NCBI GenBank assembly: GCA_965659685.1
Contig: CBFHXB010000010.1
Coordinates: 22,481-86,480, forward strand
Source of the DNA: MGIIa-L3 sp11892u
GTDB taxonomy: Archaea; Thermoplasmatota; Poseidoniia; Poseidoniales; Poseidoniaceae
DNA length: 64,000 bases
Reading direction: 5' to 3'
In this document: positions 50,517-59,604 of the stretch, one piece after another
Position numbering within the stretch: position 1 is the first letter of the stretch
Layout of the letters: each line of letters begins with the position of its first letter
Translations under genes and position numbers: made by a program
Notes under the pieces: generated by a model
Told to the model about the DNA's origin: nothing
Seen by the model: the letters and a program-made list of their open reading frames with translations, nothing else
The model's database searches: none

Positions 50517-52031
50517 GTGGAGCAGCGAGGCCGCTTGTGGCTTGTCGCGGGCATCGTGCTCGTCATCGTCGCGGTGCTGAGCAACGCCCCGGGTCTGGAC
50601 ACCACCTTGCTTCTGTCCGTGGACGAGGACGGCCAAGCGCCGTGGGGCTCGGCACGGACCCTGGATCCGTTGGCCAGCGACCCCGACAGCAGCACGTCCC
50701 TGACGCAGGCCGTGTGGCTGGACCCACTCGGGCTTGGCGTGCTTGGCGTCCGTTTGGTCGGCGTTGCATGCTTGGCCGTGCTGGCGTGGGCCATGGGCCA
50801 TTTGCCACGTTGGCGCAACCCAGAGGCGCCGTGGTCGCCGTGGTTGGCCTCCATCGTCCTGTTGCATCCGGGCATGCTTTTCGCGATCGGGCGTGGCTAC
50901 AGCGAGCCGCTTGGGGCCTTGCTCGGTGGCGTGATGCTCCTGACCCCGCTCCATCCAGCATTGTTCGCACGCATCCGTTCGGGAAAACCTCGTACCGGTG
51001 CCGCCATGCTCGCCATCATCGTCGCGGTCAGCATCAGCACCGCGGCCGCTACCGCCCTCCTCGCGCTCAAGGGTCTGAATCCATGGTGGTCCATGGGCTG
51101 GGCGGTGCTGCTCATCGCGTGGTGCGATCCGCTCGACCTCTCGGACTGGAGCGCCATCGATGCCACAAGGCGTGGTGCTGTCGGCTGGTTCGTGCTCGCC
51201 ATGGTGTTCGGCTTGGTCGCCGCGGGTTTGCTGGGCGTCGGCAGCGTGAGCGAAGCCCGTGACGGATGGTGGTGGTGGAGCTTCCTGCCCTTTGCGGTCT
51301 TCGATGTGCTCGGCCTCTACCTGCTGGTGGGCGCTGGGCTCTGGGCTTTCCTCGGGAAGGAGGGCATGGCCTTCAACAAAGCCGAGGGCGCCATCGAGCT
51401 GCTCATGGTGTGTGGCCTCCTCATGGGCCTGCTTTCGGCCTACGTCGCGGCCTTGTGGGCCGTTGAGGGCCAAGCGTGGGACCTTGCATGGTGGAAGACG
51501 ATGGTCGTGCTTGGCAACAACGGAAGGCACGGCATGGTGCTGCTTCCTGCTGCGCTTTGGCTGATCGTGCATCTTCAGGGCGAGGCTCCACTTCCCACCG
51601 AACGCTTGCAACGCGCCTTCGTGCTGCTTCTCCCGTTGGCGCTGCTCGCCGCCGCACACGGTCAGACGCTGTGGACCGACGATGCGGCTGAGGCGGCGCT
51701 TGAGCACCTTGAGGAAGGCGATGATCTCCTGCTGATTCACGACCCGACCCTCGCGGTGCACTGGCTGTACACCATGCATCCCGTTCTCTCCGAGCAAGGC
51801 CCGGACGGTCTCATCGGTCATTGGAGGGCGCCCGATGCAGGGTGGGAGGACGAGTTGCTCAACGGCACCGTGTTGCCCGATCGCGGCGATTTGTCCAGCG
51901 TTGCGGTCATCGTGGTCGCACCTGACCTTGAGGTGACCCTCGAGGGCTGGGTCGAGGCCGAGGTCGGAGAGGCGCCGTGGATGAACGGCGGAGGTACGTG
52001 GCGCGTTCTTGTCGCCGAGGCGAACCCCTAA
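50517..52031 (+). CDS. Polytopic membrane protein with soluble C-terminal domain, function unknown
   Basis: 504 residues from GTG 50517. About 10-11 hydrophobic helices occupy residues 8-390. The last 110 residues are soluble, with an alternating strand/helix pattern (EEGDDLLLIHDPTLAVHWLYT, VAVIVVAPDLEVTLEG). This topology is seen in PMT/ArnT-like GT-C glycosyltransferases, where a catalytic Asp lies in the first loop. Here DEDGQAPWGS in the first extracytoplasmic loop contains acidic residues that might serve, but the resemblance is weak. It ends 50 bases before the lipoyl-E1 gene. Function unknown. Confidence 0.6.
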   Translation: MEQRGRLWLVAGIVLVIVAVLSNAPGLDTTLLLSVDEDGQAPWGSARTLDPLASDPDSSTSLTQAVWLDPLGLGVLGVRLVGVACLAVLAWAMGHLPRWRNPEAPWSPWLASIVLLHPGMLFAIGRGYSEPLGALLGGVMLLTPLHPALFARIRSGKPRTGAAMLAIIVAVSISTAAATALLALKGLNPWWSMGWAVLLIAWCDPLDLSDWSAIDATRRGAVGWFVLAMVFGLVAAGLLGVGSVSEARDGWWWWSFLPFAVFDVLGLYLLVGAGLWAFLGKEGMAFNKAEGAIELLMVCGLLMGLLSAYVAALWAVEGQAWDLAWWKTMVVLGNNGRHGMVLLPAALWLIVHLQGEAPLPTERLQRAFVLLLPLALLAAAHGQTLWTDDAAEAALEHLEEGDDLLLIHDPTLAVHWLYTMHPVLSEQGPDGLIGHWRAPDAGWEDELLNGTVLPDRGDLSSVAVIVVAPDLEVTLEGWVEAEVGEAPWMNGGGTWRVLVAEANP

Positions 52032-52081
52032 AGGGAGGTCGACGGAGGGCCAACTGCCCCAATGTGGGGTGAGGGACCACC

Positions 52082-55000
52082 ATGGGCCTCTATTCGTTCC
52101 GTCTGCCCGACATTGGAGAAGGCGTCGTTGAGGGTGAGGTCGTTGAGTGGTTCGTCGCCGAAGGCGACGCCATCGTCGAGGATCAGCCCTTGTTGTCGGT
52201 GATGACCGACAAGGCCACCGTCGAAATCCCCTCTCCCGTGACCGGAACGGTCACCCACCTCAGCGGTGACGTGGGCGACATCCTGCCCGTGGGCGAAATC
52301 TGCGCTCAGTTCGAGGTTGAGGGAGACGGCGACGGTAGTGCAGCCGCACCTGCCGAGGCCCCGGCCGAGGCTGCGCCTGCTCCAGCACCTGAGCCCGAGC
52401 CAACTCCAGCCCCGCAAGCTCCTTCCGAAACGCCCGGTGCATGGGCCACGGCCACCACGGCCACCACGAGCACCGACGACCCGGAAGAGATCGTCGAATG
52501 GACCGAATCCATCCTTGCCGTGAACGAGCGCAAGGGCGCAGAACGCGCGCATGAGGTCCTCGATGCGACCGTGGCGGCGGCCCGTGAAGCCGGCGTCGAC
52601 GTGGGTCACCTGACCCAATCGCCCTACCTCAACACCATCGCGGCCGCGGATGAGCCGGCCTATCCTGGCGACCTCGACATGGAGGCGCGCATCCGCGACA
52701 CCTTGCGGTGGAACGCGATGATGATGGTCACCCGGGCCAACAAGCACTTCGACGGCCTTGGGGGGCACATCTCCACCTACGCCAGCATCGCCACCCTGTG
52801 GGAGGTCGGTCTGAACCACATGTTCCGCGGCAAAGACGGGGAAGGGCACGGCGACCACGTCTACTGGCAAGGTCACGCCAGTCCCGGCCTGTACGTCCGA
52901 GCGTGGATGGAAGGTCGGTTTGATCACGACCGCATCGAACACTTCCGACGCGAGGCCTTCACCACCGGCCTCTCTTCGTACCCTCACCCGCGCTTGATGC
53001 CGGACTACTGGGAATACCCCACGGTGAGCATGGGCCTCGGTGCGATGACGGCCATCCGCCAAGCGCGCTTCAACCGCTACCTGCGCGACCGAGGCCTGGT
53101 GGACACCGATCAGAGCCGCGTGTGGTACTTCATGGGGGACGGAGAGTCCGATGAGCCCGAGTCCCTCTCGGAATTGACCCTGGCCAGCCGGGAACACCTC
53201 GACAACCTGACGATGGTCGTCAACTGCAACCTCCAGCGTCTCGATGGCCCTGTGCGCGGCAACACGAAGATCGTGCAGGAATTGGCCGCACGCTTCACGG
53301 GAGCGGGTTGGAACGTCATCAAGTGCCTCTGGGGCCGTACGTGGGACCCGCTCTTCGCAGCGGACACCACCGGCGCCCTCGCGGCTCGCCTCTCCGCCCT
53401 GACCGACGGCGACGAGCAGCGTTTGATGACCGCCTCGGGCGACGTCGTCCGGGCCGAGTTGTTCAACACGCCAGAGCTTGCTGCGCTTGTCGCGCACATG
53501 ACCGATGCCGACCTTGAAGCCCTCACCGACGACGTTGGTGGCCACGACCCGGTGCGCATCCACGCTGCTTACCGCGCCGCTGTTGCCCACAAGGGCCAGC
53601 CCACGGTCATCCTCGCTCGCTCGATCAAGGGCTACGGACTCGGCCCGACCTTCGCCGGCCGAAACGCGACGCACGGGAAGAAGAAGGCCGACGATTCGGC
53701 CCTGCATTACATGCGGGACACCATCGGCTTGGGCTTCAGCGACGAGGACCTCGAGGACTTGCCCTACATCATGCCCGAGGACCGTTCTGAGGAAGTCGCC
53801 TACCTGTTGGAGCGTCGGCAAGCCCTCGGTGGCTTCCTTCCAGAACGCCGTACTTCGACGCTGGACGTCCCCTTGCCTCCGGCCGAAGCGTACGTCGAAT
53901 TCGACGAAGGAAGCGGCAAGCAATCGGTCAGCACGACGATGGCCTTCGTGCGACTCTTGCGTAACTTGACCCGAGCAGAGGGCATCGGTGAGCGCATCGT
54001 CCCCATCGTGCCTGATGAAGCACGCACCTTCGGCATGGACCCGCTGTTCAGTGCCTTGGGCATCTACGCCCCGGACGGCCAATTGTACAAACCCGTGGAC
54101 CACAAGGTCCTGATGAAGTACAAGGAGAGCAAGACAGGACAGATCCTCGAAGAAGGCATCAACGAAGCCGGTGCGATGTCCACCTTCATCGCTTCAGGCA
54201 CCTCCTACGCCACGCAAATGACAGCGACGGTACCGTTCTACATCTACTACTCCATGTTCGGTTTCCAGCGCGTTGGTGACTTGGTGTGGTCGGCCGCAGA
54301 CAGCCGCTGCCGCGGCTTCCTGATTGGTGCCACCTCTGGGCGGACCACCCTCAACGGCGAAGGCCTCCAGCATCAGGACGGGCACTCGTTGCTCATCGCC
54401 ATGTCCAATCCGGCCGTGCGCGCCTACGACCCGGCCTATGCCTACGAGATGGCGGCCATCATCAAGCGCGGCATGGAGGAGATGCACGGCGAAGACAAGG
54501 ACGTCATCTACTACATCACCGCGTACAACGAAAATTTCGTGATGCCCGCGAAAGCCAAGGATGCTGACGAAGGCATCCTTCGCGGCTTGCACCGCATCGA
54601 AGCCGATGAGGCTCCGCTGGTCCGCTTGCTCGGTTCTGGATCCATCTTGCCGCAGGCCGAAGCCGCCGCGGCCCGGCTCCGCGAACTCGGCGTGGCGTGC
54701 GAGGTCTGGTCGGCCACGTCCTACGGCGAATTGCGGCGTGAGGCGATGGAAGCAGAGGCATGGAACACGCGGCATCCCAGCGAGGAGCCACGGACCAGTT
54801 GGGTCAGCGAACAGCTCGACGGCAAAGTGCCGGTGACCGTGGCGGTCAGCGACAACATGGCGGCAATTCCGGACCTCATCCGACCCTGGGTTGGCGGTTC
54901 CTTCCACGTGATGGGCACCGAAGGGTTCGGTCGTTCCGACACCCGTGAGGCGCTCCGCCGCTTCTACGGGGTCGACGCCGATCGCATTGTGGTGGACACC

Positions 55001-55102
55001 CTCTCTGCCTTGGTCCGTGCCGGTGAAGTGGACACCAAACTCCACGCAGAGGTGCTCGACTCCCTTGGCTACGAGGACGTCGGAGACGTCACGTCGCTCT
55101 GA
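52082..55102 (+). CDS. aceE: Pyruvate dehydrogenase E1 (AceE type) with an N-terminal lipoyl domain
   Basis: 1006 residues. Residues 1-80 are a lipoyl domain with the acceptor lysine Lys44 in MTDKATVEIP. Residues 85-135 are an Ala/Pro/Thr-rich flexible linker as in E2 proteins. Residues 140-1006 are a full homodimeric E1 of AceE type: EYPG-like PAYPGDLD, RWNAMMMVTRANK, the HVYWQGHASPG segment, GLSSYPHPRLMPDYWEYPTVSMGLG (quoted in part), the TPP motif GDGESDEPES near 352, CNLQRLDGPVRGN, IKGYGLG and FGFQRVGDLVW. E1 decarboxylates pyruvate and acetylates lipoyl groups; here substrate lipoyl sits on the same chain. SD-like GGTGAGGG precedes the ATG. It overlaps the deacetylase gene by 14 bases tail to tail. 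No E2 or E3 lies nearby. Confidence 0.95.
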   Translation: MGLYSFRLPDIGEGVVEGEVVEWFVAEGDAIVEDQPLLSVMTDKATVEIPSPVTGTVTHLSGDVGDILPVGEICAQFEVEGDGDGSAAAPAEAPAEAAPAPAPEPEPTPAPQAPSETPGAWATATTATTSTDDPEEIVEWTESILAVNERKGAERAHEVLDATVAAAREAGVDVGHLTQSPYLNTIAAADEPAYPGDLDMEARIRDTLRWNAMMMVTRANKHFDGLGGHISTYASIATLWEVGLNHMFRGKDGEGHGDHVYWQGHASPGLYVRAWMEGRFDHDRIEHFRREAFTTGLSSYPHPRLMPDYWEYPTVSMGLGAMTAIRQARFNRYLRDRGLVDTDQSRVWYFMGDGESDEPESLSELTLASREHLDNLTMVVNCNLQRLDGPVRGNTKIVQELAARFTGAGWNVIKCLWGRTWDPLFAADTTGALAARLSALTDGDEQRLMTASGDVVRAELFNTPELAALVAHMTDADLEALTDDVGGHDPVRIHAAYRAAVAHKGQPTVILARSIKGYGLGPTFAGRNATHGKKKADDSALHYMRDTIGLGFSDEDLEDLPYIMPEDRSEEVAYLLERRQALGGFLPERRTSTLDVPLPPAEAYVEFDEGSGKQSVSTTMAFVRLLRNLTRAEGIGERIVPIVPDEARTFGMDPLFSALGIYAPDGQLYKPVDHKVLMKYKESKTGQILEEGINEAGAMSTFIASGTSYATQMTATVPFYIYYSMFGFQRVGDLVWSAADSRCRGFLIGATSGRTTLNGEGLQHQDGHSLLIAMSNPAVRAYDPAYAYEMAAIIKRGMEEMHGEDKDVIYYITAYNENFVMPAKAKDADEGILRGLHRIEADEAPLVRLLGSGSILPQAEAAAARLRELGVACEVWSATSYGELRREAMEAEAWNTRHPSEEPRTSWVSEQLDGKVPVTVAVSDNMAAIPDLIRPWVGGSFHVMGTEGFGRSDTREALRRFYGVDADRIVVDTLSALVRAGEVDTKLHAEVLDSLGYEDVGDVTSL

Positions 55103-55886
55103 TCGGTGGAACCCACCGGCCCTTTCGTCGCGCGTGATCGATCGCGTGCCAATAGACGGTGGAGAGGCTTCCATCTCCCGTGACCGCACCGTCCATCTCC
55201 TCCTTTGACAGCGCGGGTGGAAGCCTGCGCCAGGTTCGGCGGGAGCGCCCCGCGAAACCTGGAAGGTGCAGGGCAGGCCCACACGTGGGCCAGCCCCGTT
55301 GGACCGCCCAAGGCCGTTCCACCAGACCGGCCTCTCCCATCGCGTCCGTGACATCGGACCAGCGGCGTGTGGGGCCGGCCTTGCGACGCATCAACCACGA
55401 GGGGTTCACCGAAGAATCCACGACGATTCCCGCCTCGGACAAGGCGGCTGCCATCCACGGTGCCACGTAGCCTGACGGTGACCGGAACCACGGCCGGGCT
55501 TGCTCGCCAAAAGCCTCGGCGTTGGCGGCCAGCGATGCCCTGACCGCTTCGGTCAGCGCCGCTGCGTCTTCGGGCCATGCGCCCCACGACCGGTGGCTCG
55601 AACCATGGCTGGCAAAGGTCAGCCGTGTGCCACCGATCGCGGCGAGTTGAAGCAAGGCCTCGCGGGAGGCGGTGTGGTCGAGTTGGTCCTTGATGACGAA
55701 CACGGTCACGGCGTGCTGCGTGTGATGCACCCATTCGCCAAAGCGCTGGAGCCCGGTCAACCATCGTTCGCTGGGTTGGCGAGGCGTGCGTTGCCCGGCA
55801 GGGTCCTTGCTCCGGCTCGGATGGCCTTGTTGCCAGGGCCGATGGTGGGCATCGTCGGTGTCCACGGTCAGCCACGTGCGGCTCAC
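55089..55886 (-). CDS. Polysaccharide deacetylase-like protein
   Basis: 265 residues from GTG 55886 (VSRTWLTVDTDD). The N-terminal TVDTDDAHH is the metal-binding Asp-Asp of NodB-type carbohydrate esterases, FASHGSSHRSWG is the second metal motif (H-x-x-x-H) and WFRSPSGYVAPW is the third (R-x-P). These deacetylate amino sugars or related amides. The start codon GTG overlaps the stop TGA of the upstream GNAT gene by four bases (GTGA), a sign of translational coupling. The C-terminal part is Arg/Trp-rich. Its substrate in an archaeon is uncertain. Confidence 0.75.
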   Translation of the reverse strand: MSRTWLTVDTDDAHHRPWQQGHPSRSKDPAGQRTPRQPSERWLTGLQRFGEWVHHTQHAVTVFVIKDQLDHTASREALLQLAAIGGTRLTFASHGSSHRSWGAWPEDAAALTEAVRASLAANAEAFGEQARPWFRSPSGYVAPWMAAALSEAGIVVDSSVNPSWLMRRKAGPTRRWSDVTDAMGEAGLVERPWAVQRGWPTCGPALHLPGFAGRSRRTWRRLPPALSKEEMDGAVTGDGSLSTVYWHAIDHARRKGRWVPPIRAT

Positions 55887-56443
55887 GCCTCGCCGCCCCC
55901 GACTTGGATGAGGTGAAGGTGGTGAGGAATGGTTCGGCCACCGAAATCGATGCCGACGAAGTCGTCCAACGGCGTGCCGCCCCATCGCGTGCACAGCGAA
56001 CGGGCCGTGGCAAGACCGGGGCCGTTGTGCGGATGGACGGCCACCTCCACCACGGCTGCCACCTGGCGTTCGGTCAACCACGAAAAGACGGCGTCGATGG
56101 CACGGCTTGCGATGCCTTGGCCCTGGTGTCCGACTCGAATCCAATAACCGAGGCTCCAACTGCTGAGGTCCAATTGGAGCTCATCGCCCAAGCCGATGGT
56201 GCCGACGTGGCGGTCGTTGAGGCGAATGGACCAGAAGTGAATTCTGTCTTCGTCCGAGGCACGGAGGATGTCACGAACGAAATCCGCCAACTGCTCAGCC
56301 ACGTTGCGTGGATACATCCACGGAAGCGCGGTTTGACCGTCCTCTGGTGATTCGTGGTAGCTCTCCAGCAAGTCCGTCAGGTCGCTGCTGGAAATAGGCT
56401 TGAGCACCAATCCGTCGCCGGCTTCCAGTGCGGGCGTTTCCAT
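55883..56443 (-). CDS. RimJ/RimL-type GNAT acetyltransferase
   Basis: 186 residues. The protein begins METPALEAGDGLVLKPISSSDLTDLLESYH, typical of the RimJ/RimL type. The acetyl-CoA motif reads LGYWIRVGHQGQGIASRAIDAVFSWLTE, where GQGIAS is the pyrophosphate loop. The protein-alanine or ribosomal protein N-terminal acetylases belong here, but the target is unknown. An excellent Shine-Dalgarno GAGGTGA lies just before ATG 56443. The stop overlaps the start of the downstream deacetylase gene by four bases. The upstream zinc-ribbon gene is 4 bases away, so the three form one unit. Confidence 0.85.
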   Translation of the reverse strand: METPALEAGDGLVLKPISSSDLTDLLESYHESPEDGQTALPWMYPRNVAEQLADFVRDILRASDEDRIHFWSIRLNDRHVGTIGLGDELQLDLSSWSLGYWIRVGHQGQGIASRAIDAVFSWLTERQVAAVVEVAVHPHNGPGLATARSLCTRWGGTPLDDFVGIDFGGRTIPHHLHLIQVGGGEA

Positions 56444-56447
56444 GACG

Positions 56448-57449
56448 TCACCTCAGGTGGTGGACCGCAGCGTGGACGCGTGGGTCGTCAGGCTGAGCCG
56501 CCGACACGCGGACCAGCAAGGTTTCGAGGGCTTCCGCTCGACCGAGTTGCTTGAGCAGCAGCCCGACGTGGTAGACGAGGTCCAAATCGTCGGGGAGGTG
56601 CGGTCCAATGTGATCCAAATCAGCAGCTGCGCGCTGAAGTTGTCCCGCACCCACTGCTTCGAAGATGGGCACGAGCGCGGTCTGGGCGGCCGACAAATTC
56701 CACGCGTCCTTGGCCGTCCATGGCAACCAGCGGCCCGGGTGCTGCACCGGCGGTGCCGGTTGTTGAACGGGTGGGGCTTCGTCCACGTCGTCCAAATCGG
56801 GCAATTCGGGGGGTTCTGGTGCCACGGGAGCGGGCTCAGCGTGCGTGAGGGCAGGGGCCTCGTCGGGTTCATCGATGCCGTCCAAATCGGGCAATTCAGG
56901 CAACGGCTCAGTATGGCCCGTGAGGTCTTCGTCGCCTTCCATCGGCACGTCGGGCGAGTGCAAACCACCGATGTCCATTGGCACAGGTTCGGCAAGGTCG
57001 TCGGTCGTGTCGTGCTCAGGGACCTCGAAGGTTCCTGCATCCGGTCGAACATCGGACGGCACCAGCGTGGTTTCTTCCTCGACCTCGTAGGCCTTGGTTT
57101 CGTTCAGGGTCGGATCGGGTGCAGCGATGAATTCGTGTTCACCGATGACCTCCTGATCGTCGTCCACGGCGGTGGGAAGGTCGTAGGCTGGAACGTCCAC
57201 CGTGACCTCGTCCATGGCCAAAACGGCCTCGACCATCGGGGCGCCCTCCTCCATTCCCGTGTTCTCGGCTTCCAAGAGGGCGAGGATTCCGGCTTGGTCG
57301 TCGGCGTCCGGGCGCGTGCCTTGGTCGCGAGGAGACTTGTCAAATTCGTAGTAGCATTGCGGGCATGTTGGCCCGGGCACCTTGGGCACAAATCCACAGA
57401 AGGTGCAGGCACCTTCTGCCTGCTGTTCCTTCTTTCGCCGCCTGAACAT
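56448..57449 (-). CDS. Zinc-ribbon protein with acidic linker and C-terminal TPR-like helices
   Basis: 333 residues. The N-terminus has two CxxC knuckles (ACTFCGFVPK, PTCPQCYYEF), a zinc ribbon. A very acidic, Pro-rich, low-complexity region (about 45-230) with repeats such as PELPDLDGIDEPDEAP and PPELPDLDDVDEAPP follows. The last 95 residues form helices (WTAKDAWNLSAAQTALVPIFEAVG, LAAADLDHI-like) with tetratricopeptide-like spacing. This layout suits an adaptor or a transcription/repair partner. It is divergent from the helicase gene, with 102 bases between starts. No family was recognised beyond the modules. Confidence 0.65.
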   Translation of the reverse strand: MFRRRKKEQQAEGACTFCGFVPKVPGPTCPQCYYEFDKSPRDQGTRPDADDQAGILALLEAENTGMEEGAPMVEAVLAMDEVTVDVPAYDLPTAVDDDQEVIGEHEFIAAPDPTLNETKAYEVEEETTLVPSDVRPDAGTFEVPEHDTTDDLAEPVPMDIGGLHSPDVPMEGDEDLTGHTEPLPELPDLDGIDEPDEAPALTHAEPAPVAPEPPELPDLDDVDEAPPVQQPAPPVQHPGRWLPWTAKDAWNLSAAQTALVPIFEAVGAGQLQRAAADLDHIGPHLPDDLDLVYHVGLLLKQLGRAEALETLLVRVSAAQPDDPRVHAAVHHLR

Positions 57450-57551
57450 GAGGCAACCTCTTCATCGCCGGGCTCAAGACTCCGGTTTAATCCTCGTCCT
57501 TCCCCGTCCGCATGTCGGCAGAGCCTCATACCCCCACGGAAACCCACGGCC

Positions 57552-59567
57552 ATGGCCAAGCGAGGGGGGGTGCGCCGGATGAACAGCCGGTCGCGGGACG
57601 CCCCGGTGCCTCGCGAGGCTGACGACGGGCCGGCGCCCGTGCGTTGGGACCGTGGCCAGGACCACCTGGAGCGTTTCACAGGCCTCATCGGTCAGGAGCT
57701 CGAAGACGAGTTGGCCACCGTCGAAGAACGGTGGCGCCACTGGAGCAAATCACGCCTTGTGGAAGCAGGCCTAACCTTGTACGATCTGAAAGCACGGCCC
57801 CGGGGTCGGCTGTTCGGCGATCCGATCCTGATTTTTGAGGCACGTGACGGCGGACGTCTGCCCGTGCACCGGTTCTCCCACGGCGACATGGTCATCCTAA
57901 GCCGGACGCGGCCTTGGGGCGAGAAAACCGTCGAAGGCCTTGTTCTGGACCGAGGGCCGACCCGGGTTCGCGTCGTGGTTGGCGAACGCCCGAAGGGCGT
58001 ACGAGACGGCGTATGGCGGCTTGATCGTGGGGCGAACCGCGTCGCCCACGACCGCATGGCGGATGCCTTGCTCCGCTTGCACGACGCGGGGGCTGACGAC
58101 GGCACACCGCTTCGCGACCTCTTGCTTGGCCAGGTGCATGACCCTGCGTCCTCGGCCGCTTCCCCGCCGAGCATCGGAGGCCGCCCTCGCCGCCTCCGCA
58201 ATGATCCATCCGGGACGCTCAACGCGTCTCAGTCCGAGGCCGTGGAGGCGGCCCTCAACCAGCGGTTGACCCTCATTCAAGGGCCGCCCGGGACGGGGAA
58301 GACGCACACGGCGGTGCACGTGCTGGCCACCATGGCCGCACAAGGGCGGGGCCCCATCCTCGCCACGGCCGAATCGAACGTCGCGGTGGACAACCTGCTC
58401 GAGGGTTTGCTCGACGCAGGCGTCAACGCGGTTCGTATCGGTCAGCCGGTTAAGGTTCGGGCCTCGTTGCGGGAGGCCACCTTGGACGCTCGGCTCGAGC
58501 ATCACCCCTTGCAGGAGGATTTGGCGGCGTTGCGCGAGGAGCATGCTACCCTGAAGCGTGGGCTCTCGGGTCTGAAAGGGAAAGAGCGAGGCATGGCACA
58601 CAAAGACCTCTCCATGCAGCGGCGCGAAATGCAGCGCTTGGAGCAACAGATGGTCGACGGTTTGCTTGACGACGCGGAAGTGGTCTGCGCCACGACCGTC
58701 GGCTCAGGCCATCGCATCCTTGGCTCCCGTCGCTTCCCCATCGTTCTGGTTGACGAAGCGACACAAGCGAGCGAACCGAGCAGCATGGTGCCCATCGTTC
58801 GCGGATGCCGGCACCTTGTGTTGGTGGGTGACCATCGGCAACTTCCACCCACCGTCATTTCCGACCGAGCCGCTGAGGGCGGTTTGGGCCGTTCGCTTTT
58901 CGAACGGCTGATCGACCTTGGGCTGTCCACCCACATGCTCACCACTCAATACCGGATGCACCCGAGCATTCGGGAATTTCCCGGAGCGCGGTTTTACGAC
59001 GGCCGTCTGGAAGACGGGTGCGACCGCTCTGAACGACCACCTCCTGCAGGATTTCTCTGGCCGGACTGGGACCGTCCGGTGGCATTTGTTCCCGTGGACG
59101 GTGAGGAGGAACTTGACGCGGAGGGCTCCTCAAAGGCCAACCGAGATCAAGCCGCAGCCACCTTCAGCATCGTTCGGGATCTGCTCGCCGCAGGCGATCT
59201 TGAGGGGCACGACGTTGGGGTCGTCACGCCGTACACGGCCCAGGTTCGCATGATGACGGACCTGTTCGACGAAGGCGGAGGGCTCGACGAGGGTGGTCGG
59301 TTTCACGGGCTTGAAGTCCGCAGCGTTGACGGCTACCAAGGGCGAGAAAAGGAGGTCATCGTGTTCTGCACCGTTCGCTCGAACCCACGTGGTGAAATCG
59401 GGTTCCTCGCGGACCGTCGGCGTCTGAACGTCGCCATCACGCGGGCCCGCCGCGGGTTGGTGATGGTCGGTCACCCCCAGACGTTGCGACGCGATGGGAC
59501 CTGGCGGGCCTGGCTGGACTGGGCTGAAGAATTGGGTTTGATGGCCTGGCACGTCGGCCGAGGCTGA
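57552..59567 (+). CDS. Superfamily 1 helicase, UPF1/IGHMBP2-like
   Basis: 671 residues. UPF1-like SF1B helicases unwind RNA or DNA 5' to 3'. Seen motifs: Walker A GPPGTGKTHTAVHV near residue 244, motif Ia TAESNVAVDNL, Walker B/DEAT box VLVDEATQASEP near 400, motif III GDHRQLPPTV, motif IV LTTQYRMHPSIREFP, motif V SVDGYQGREKEVIV and motif VI NVAITRARRGLVMVG. An N-terminal region of about 220 residues (1B-like domain) precedes. A helical insertion with a Lys/Arg-rich segment (RGLSGLKGKERGMAHKD) sits between motifs Ia and II. Start ATG 57552. Substrate unknown; DNA repair or RNA processing are both plausible. Confidence 0.93.
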   Translation: MAKRGGVRRMNSRSRDAPVPREADDGPAPVRWDRGQDHLERFTGLIGQELEDELATVEERWRHWSKSRLVEAGLTLYDLKARPRGRLFGDPILIFEARDGGRLPVHRFSHGDMVILSRTRPWGEKTVEGLVLDRGPTRVRVVVGERPKGVRDGVWRLDRGANRVAHDRMADALLRLHDAGADDGTPLRDLLLGQVHDPASSAASPPSIGGRPRRLRNDPSGTLNASQSEAVEAALNQRLTLIQGPPGTGKTHTAVHVLATMAAQGRGPILATAESNVAVDNLLEGLLDAGVNAVRIGQPVKVRASLREATLDARLEHHPLQEDLAALREEHATLKRGLSGLKGKERGMAHKDLSMQRREMQRLEQQMVDGLLDDAEVVCATTVGSGHRILGSRRFPIVLVDEATQASEPSSMVPIVRGCRHLVLVGDHRQLPPTVISDRAAEGGLGRSLFERLIDLGLSTHMLTTQYRMHPSIREFPGARFYDGRLEDGCDRSERPPPAGFLWPDWDRPVAFVPVDGEEELDAEGSSKANRDQAAATFSIVRDLLAAGDLEGHDVGVVTPYTAQVRMMTDLFDEGGGLDEGGRFHGLEVRSVDGYQGREKEVIVFCTVRSNPRGEIGFLADRRRLNVAITRARRGLVMVGHPQTLRRDGTWRAWLDWAEELGLMAWHVGRG

Positions 59568-59604
59568 GGCACATCTTCAACAGGGAGAGGCGAGAGCGAC
59601 CTGC

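Noticed and set aside
50112..51821. A 569-codon minus-strand frame overlapping the CoA transferase and a membrane protein
   Set aside because: It spans two well-supported genes and its His/Gln/Arg-rich composition is typical of an antisense shadow.
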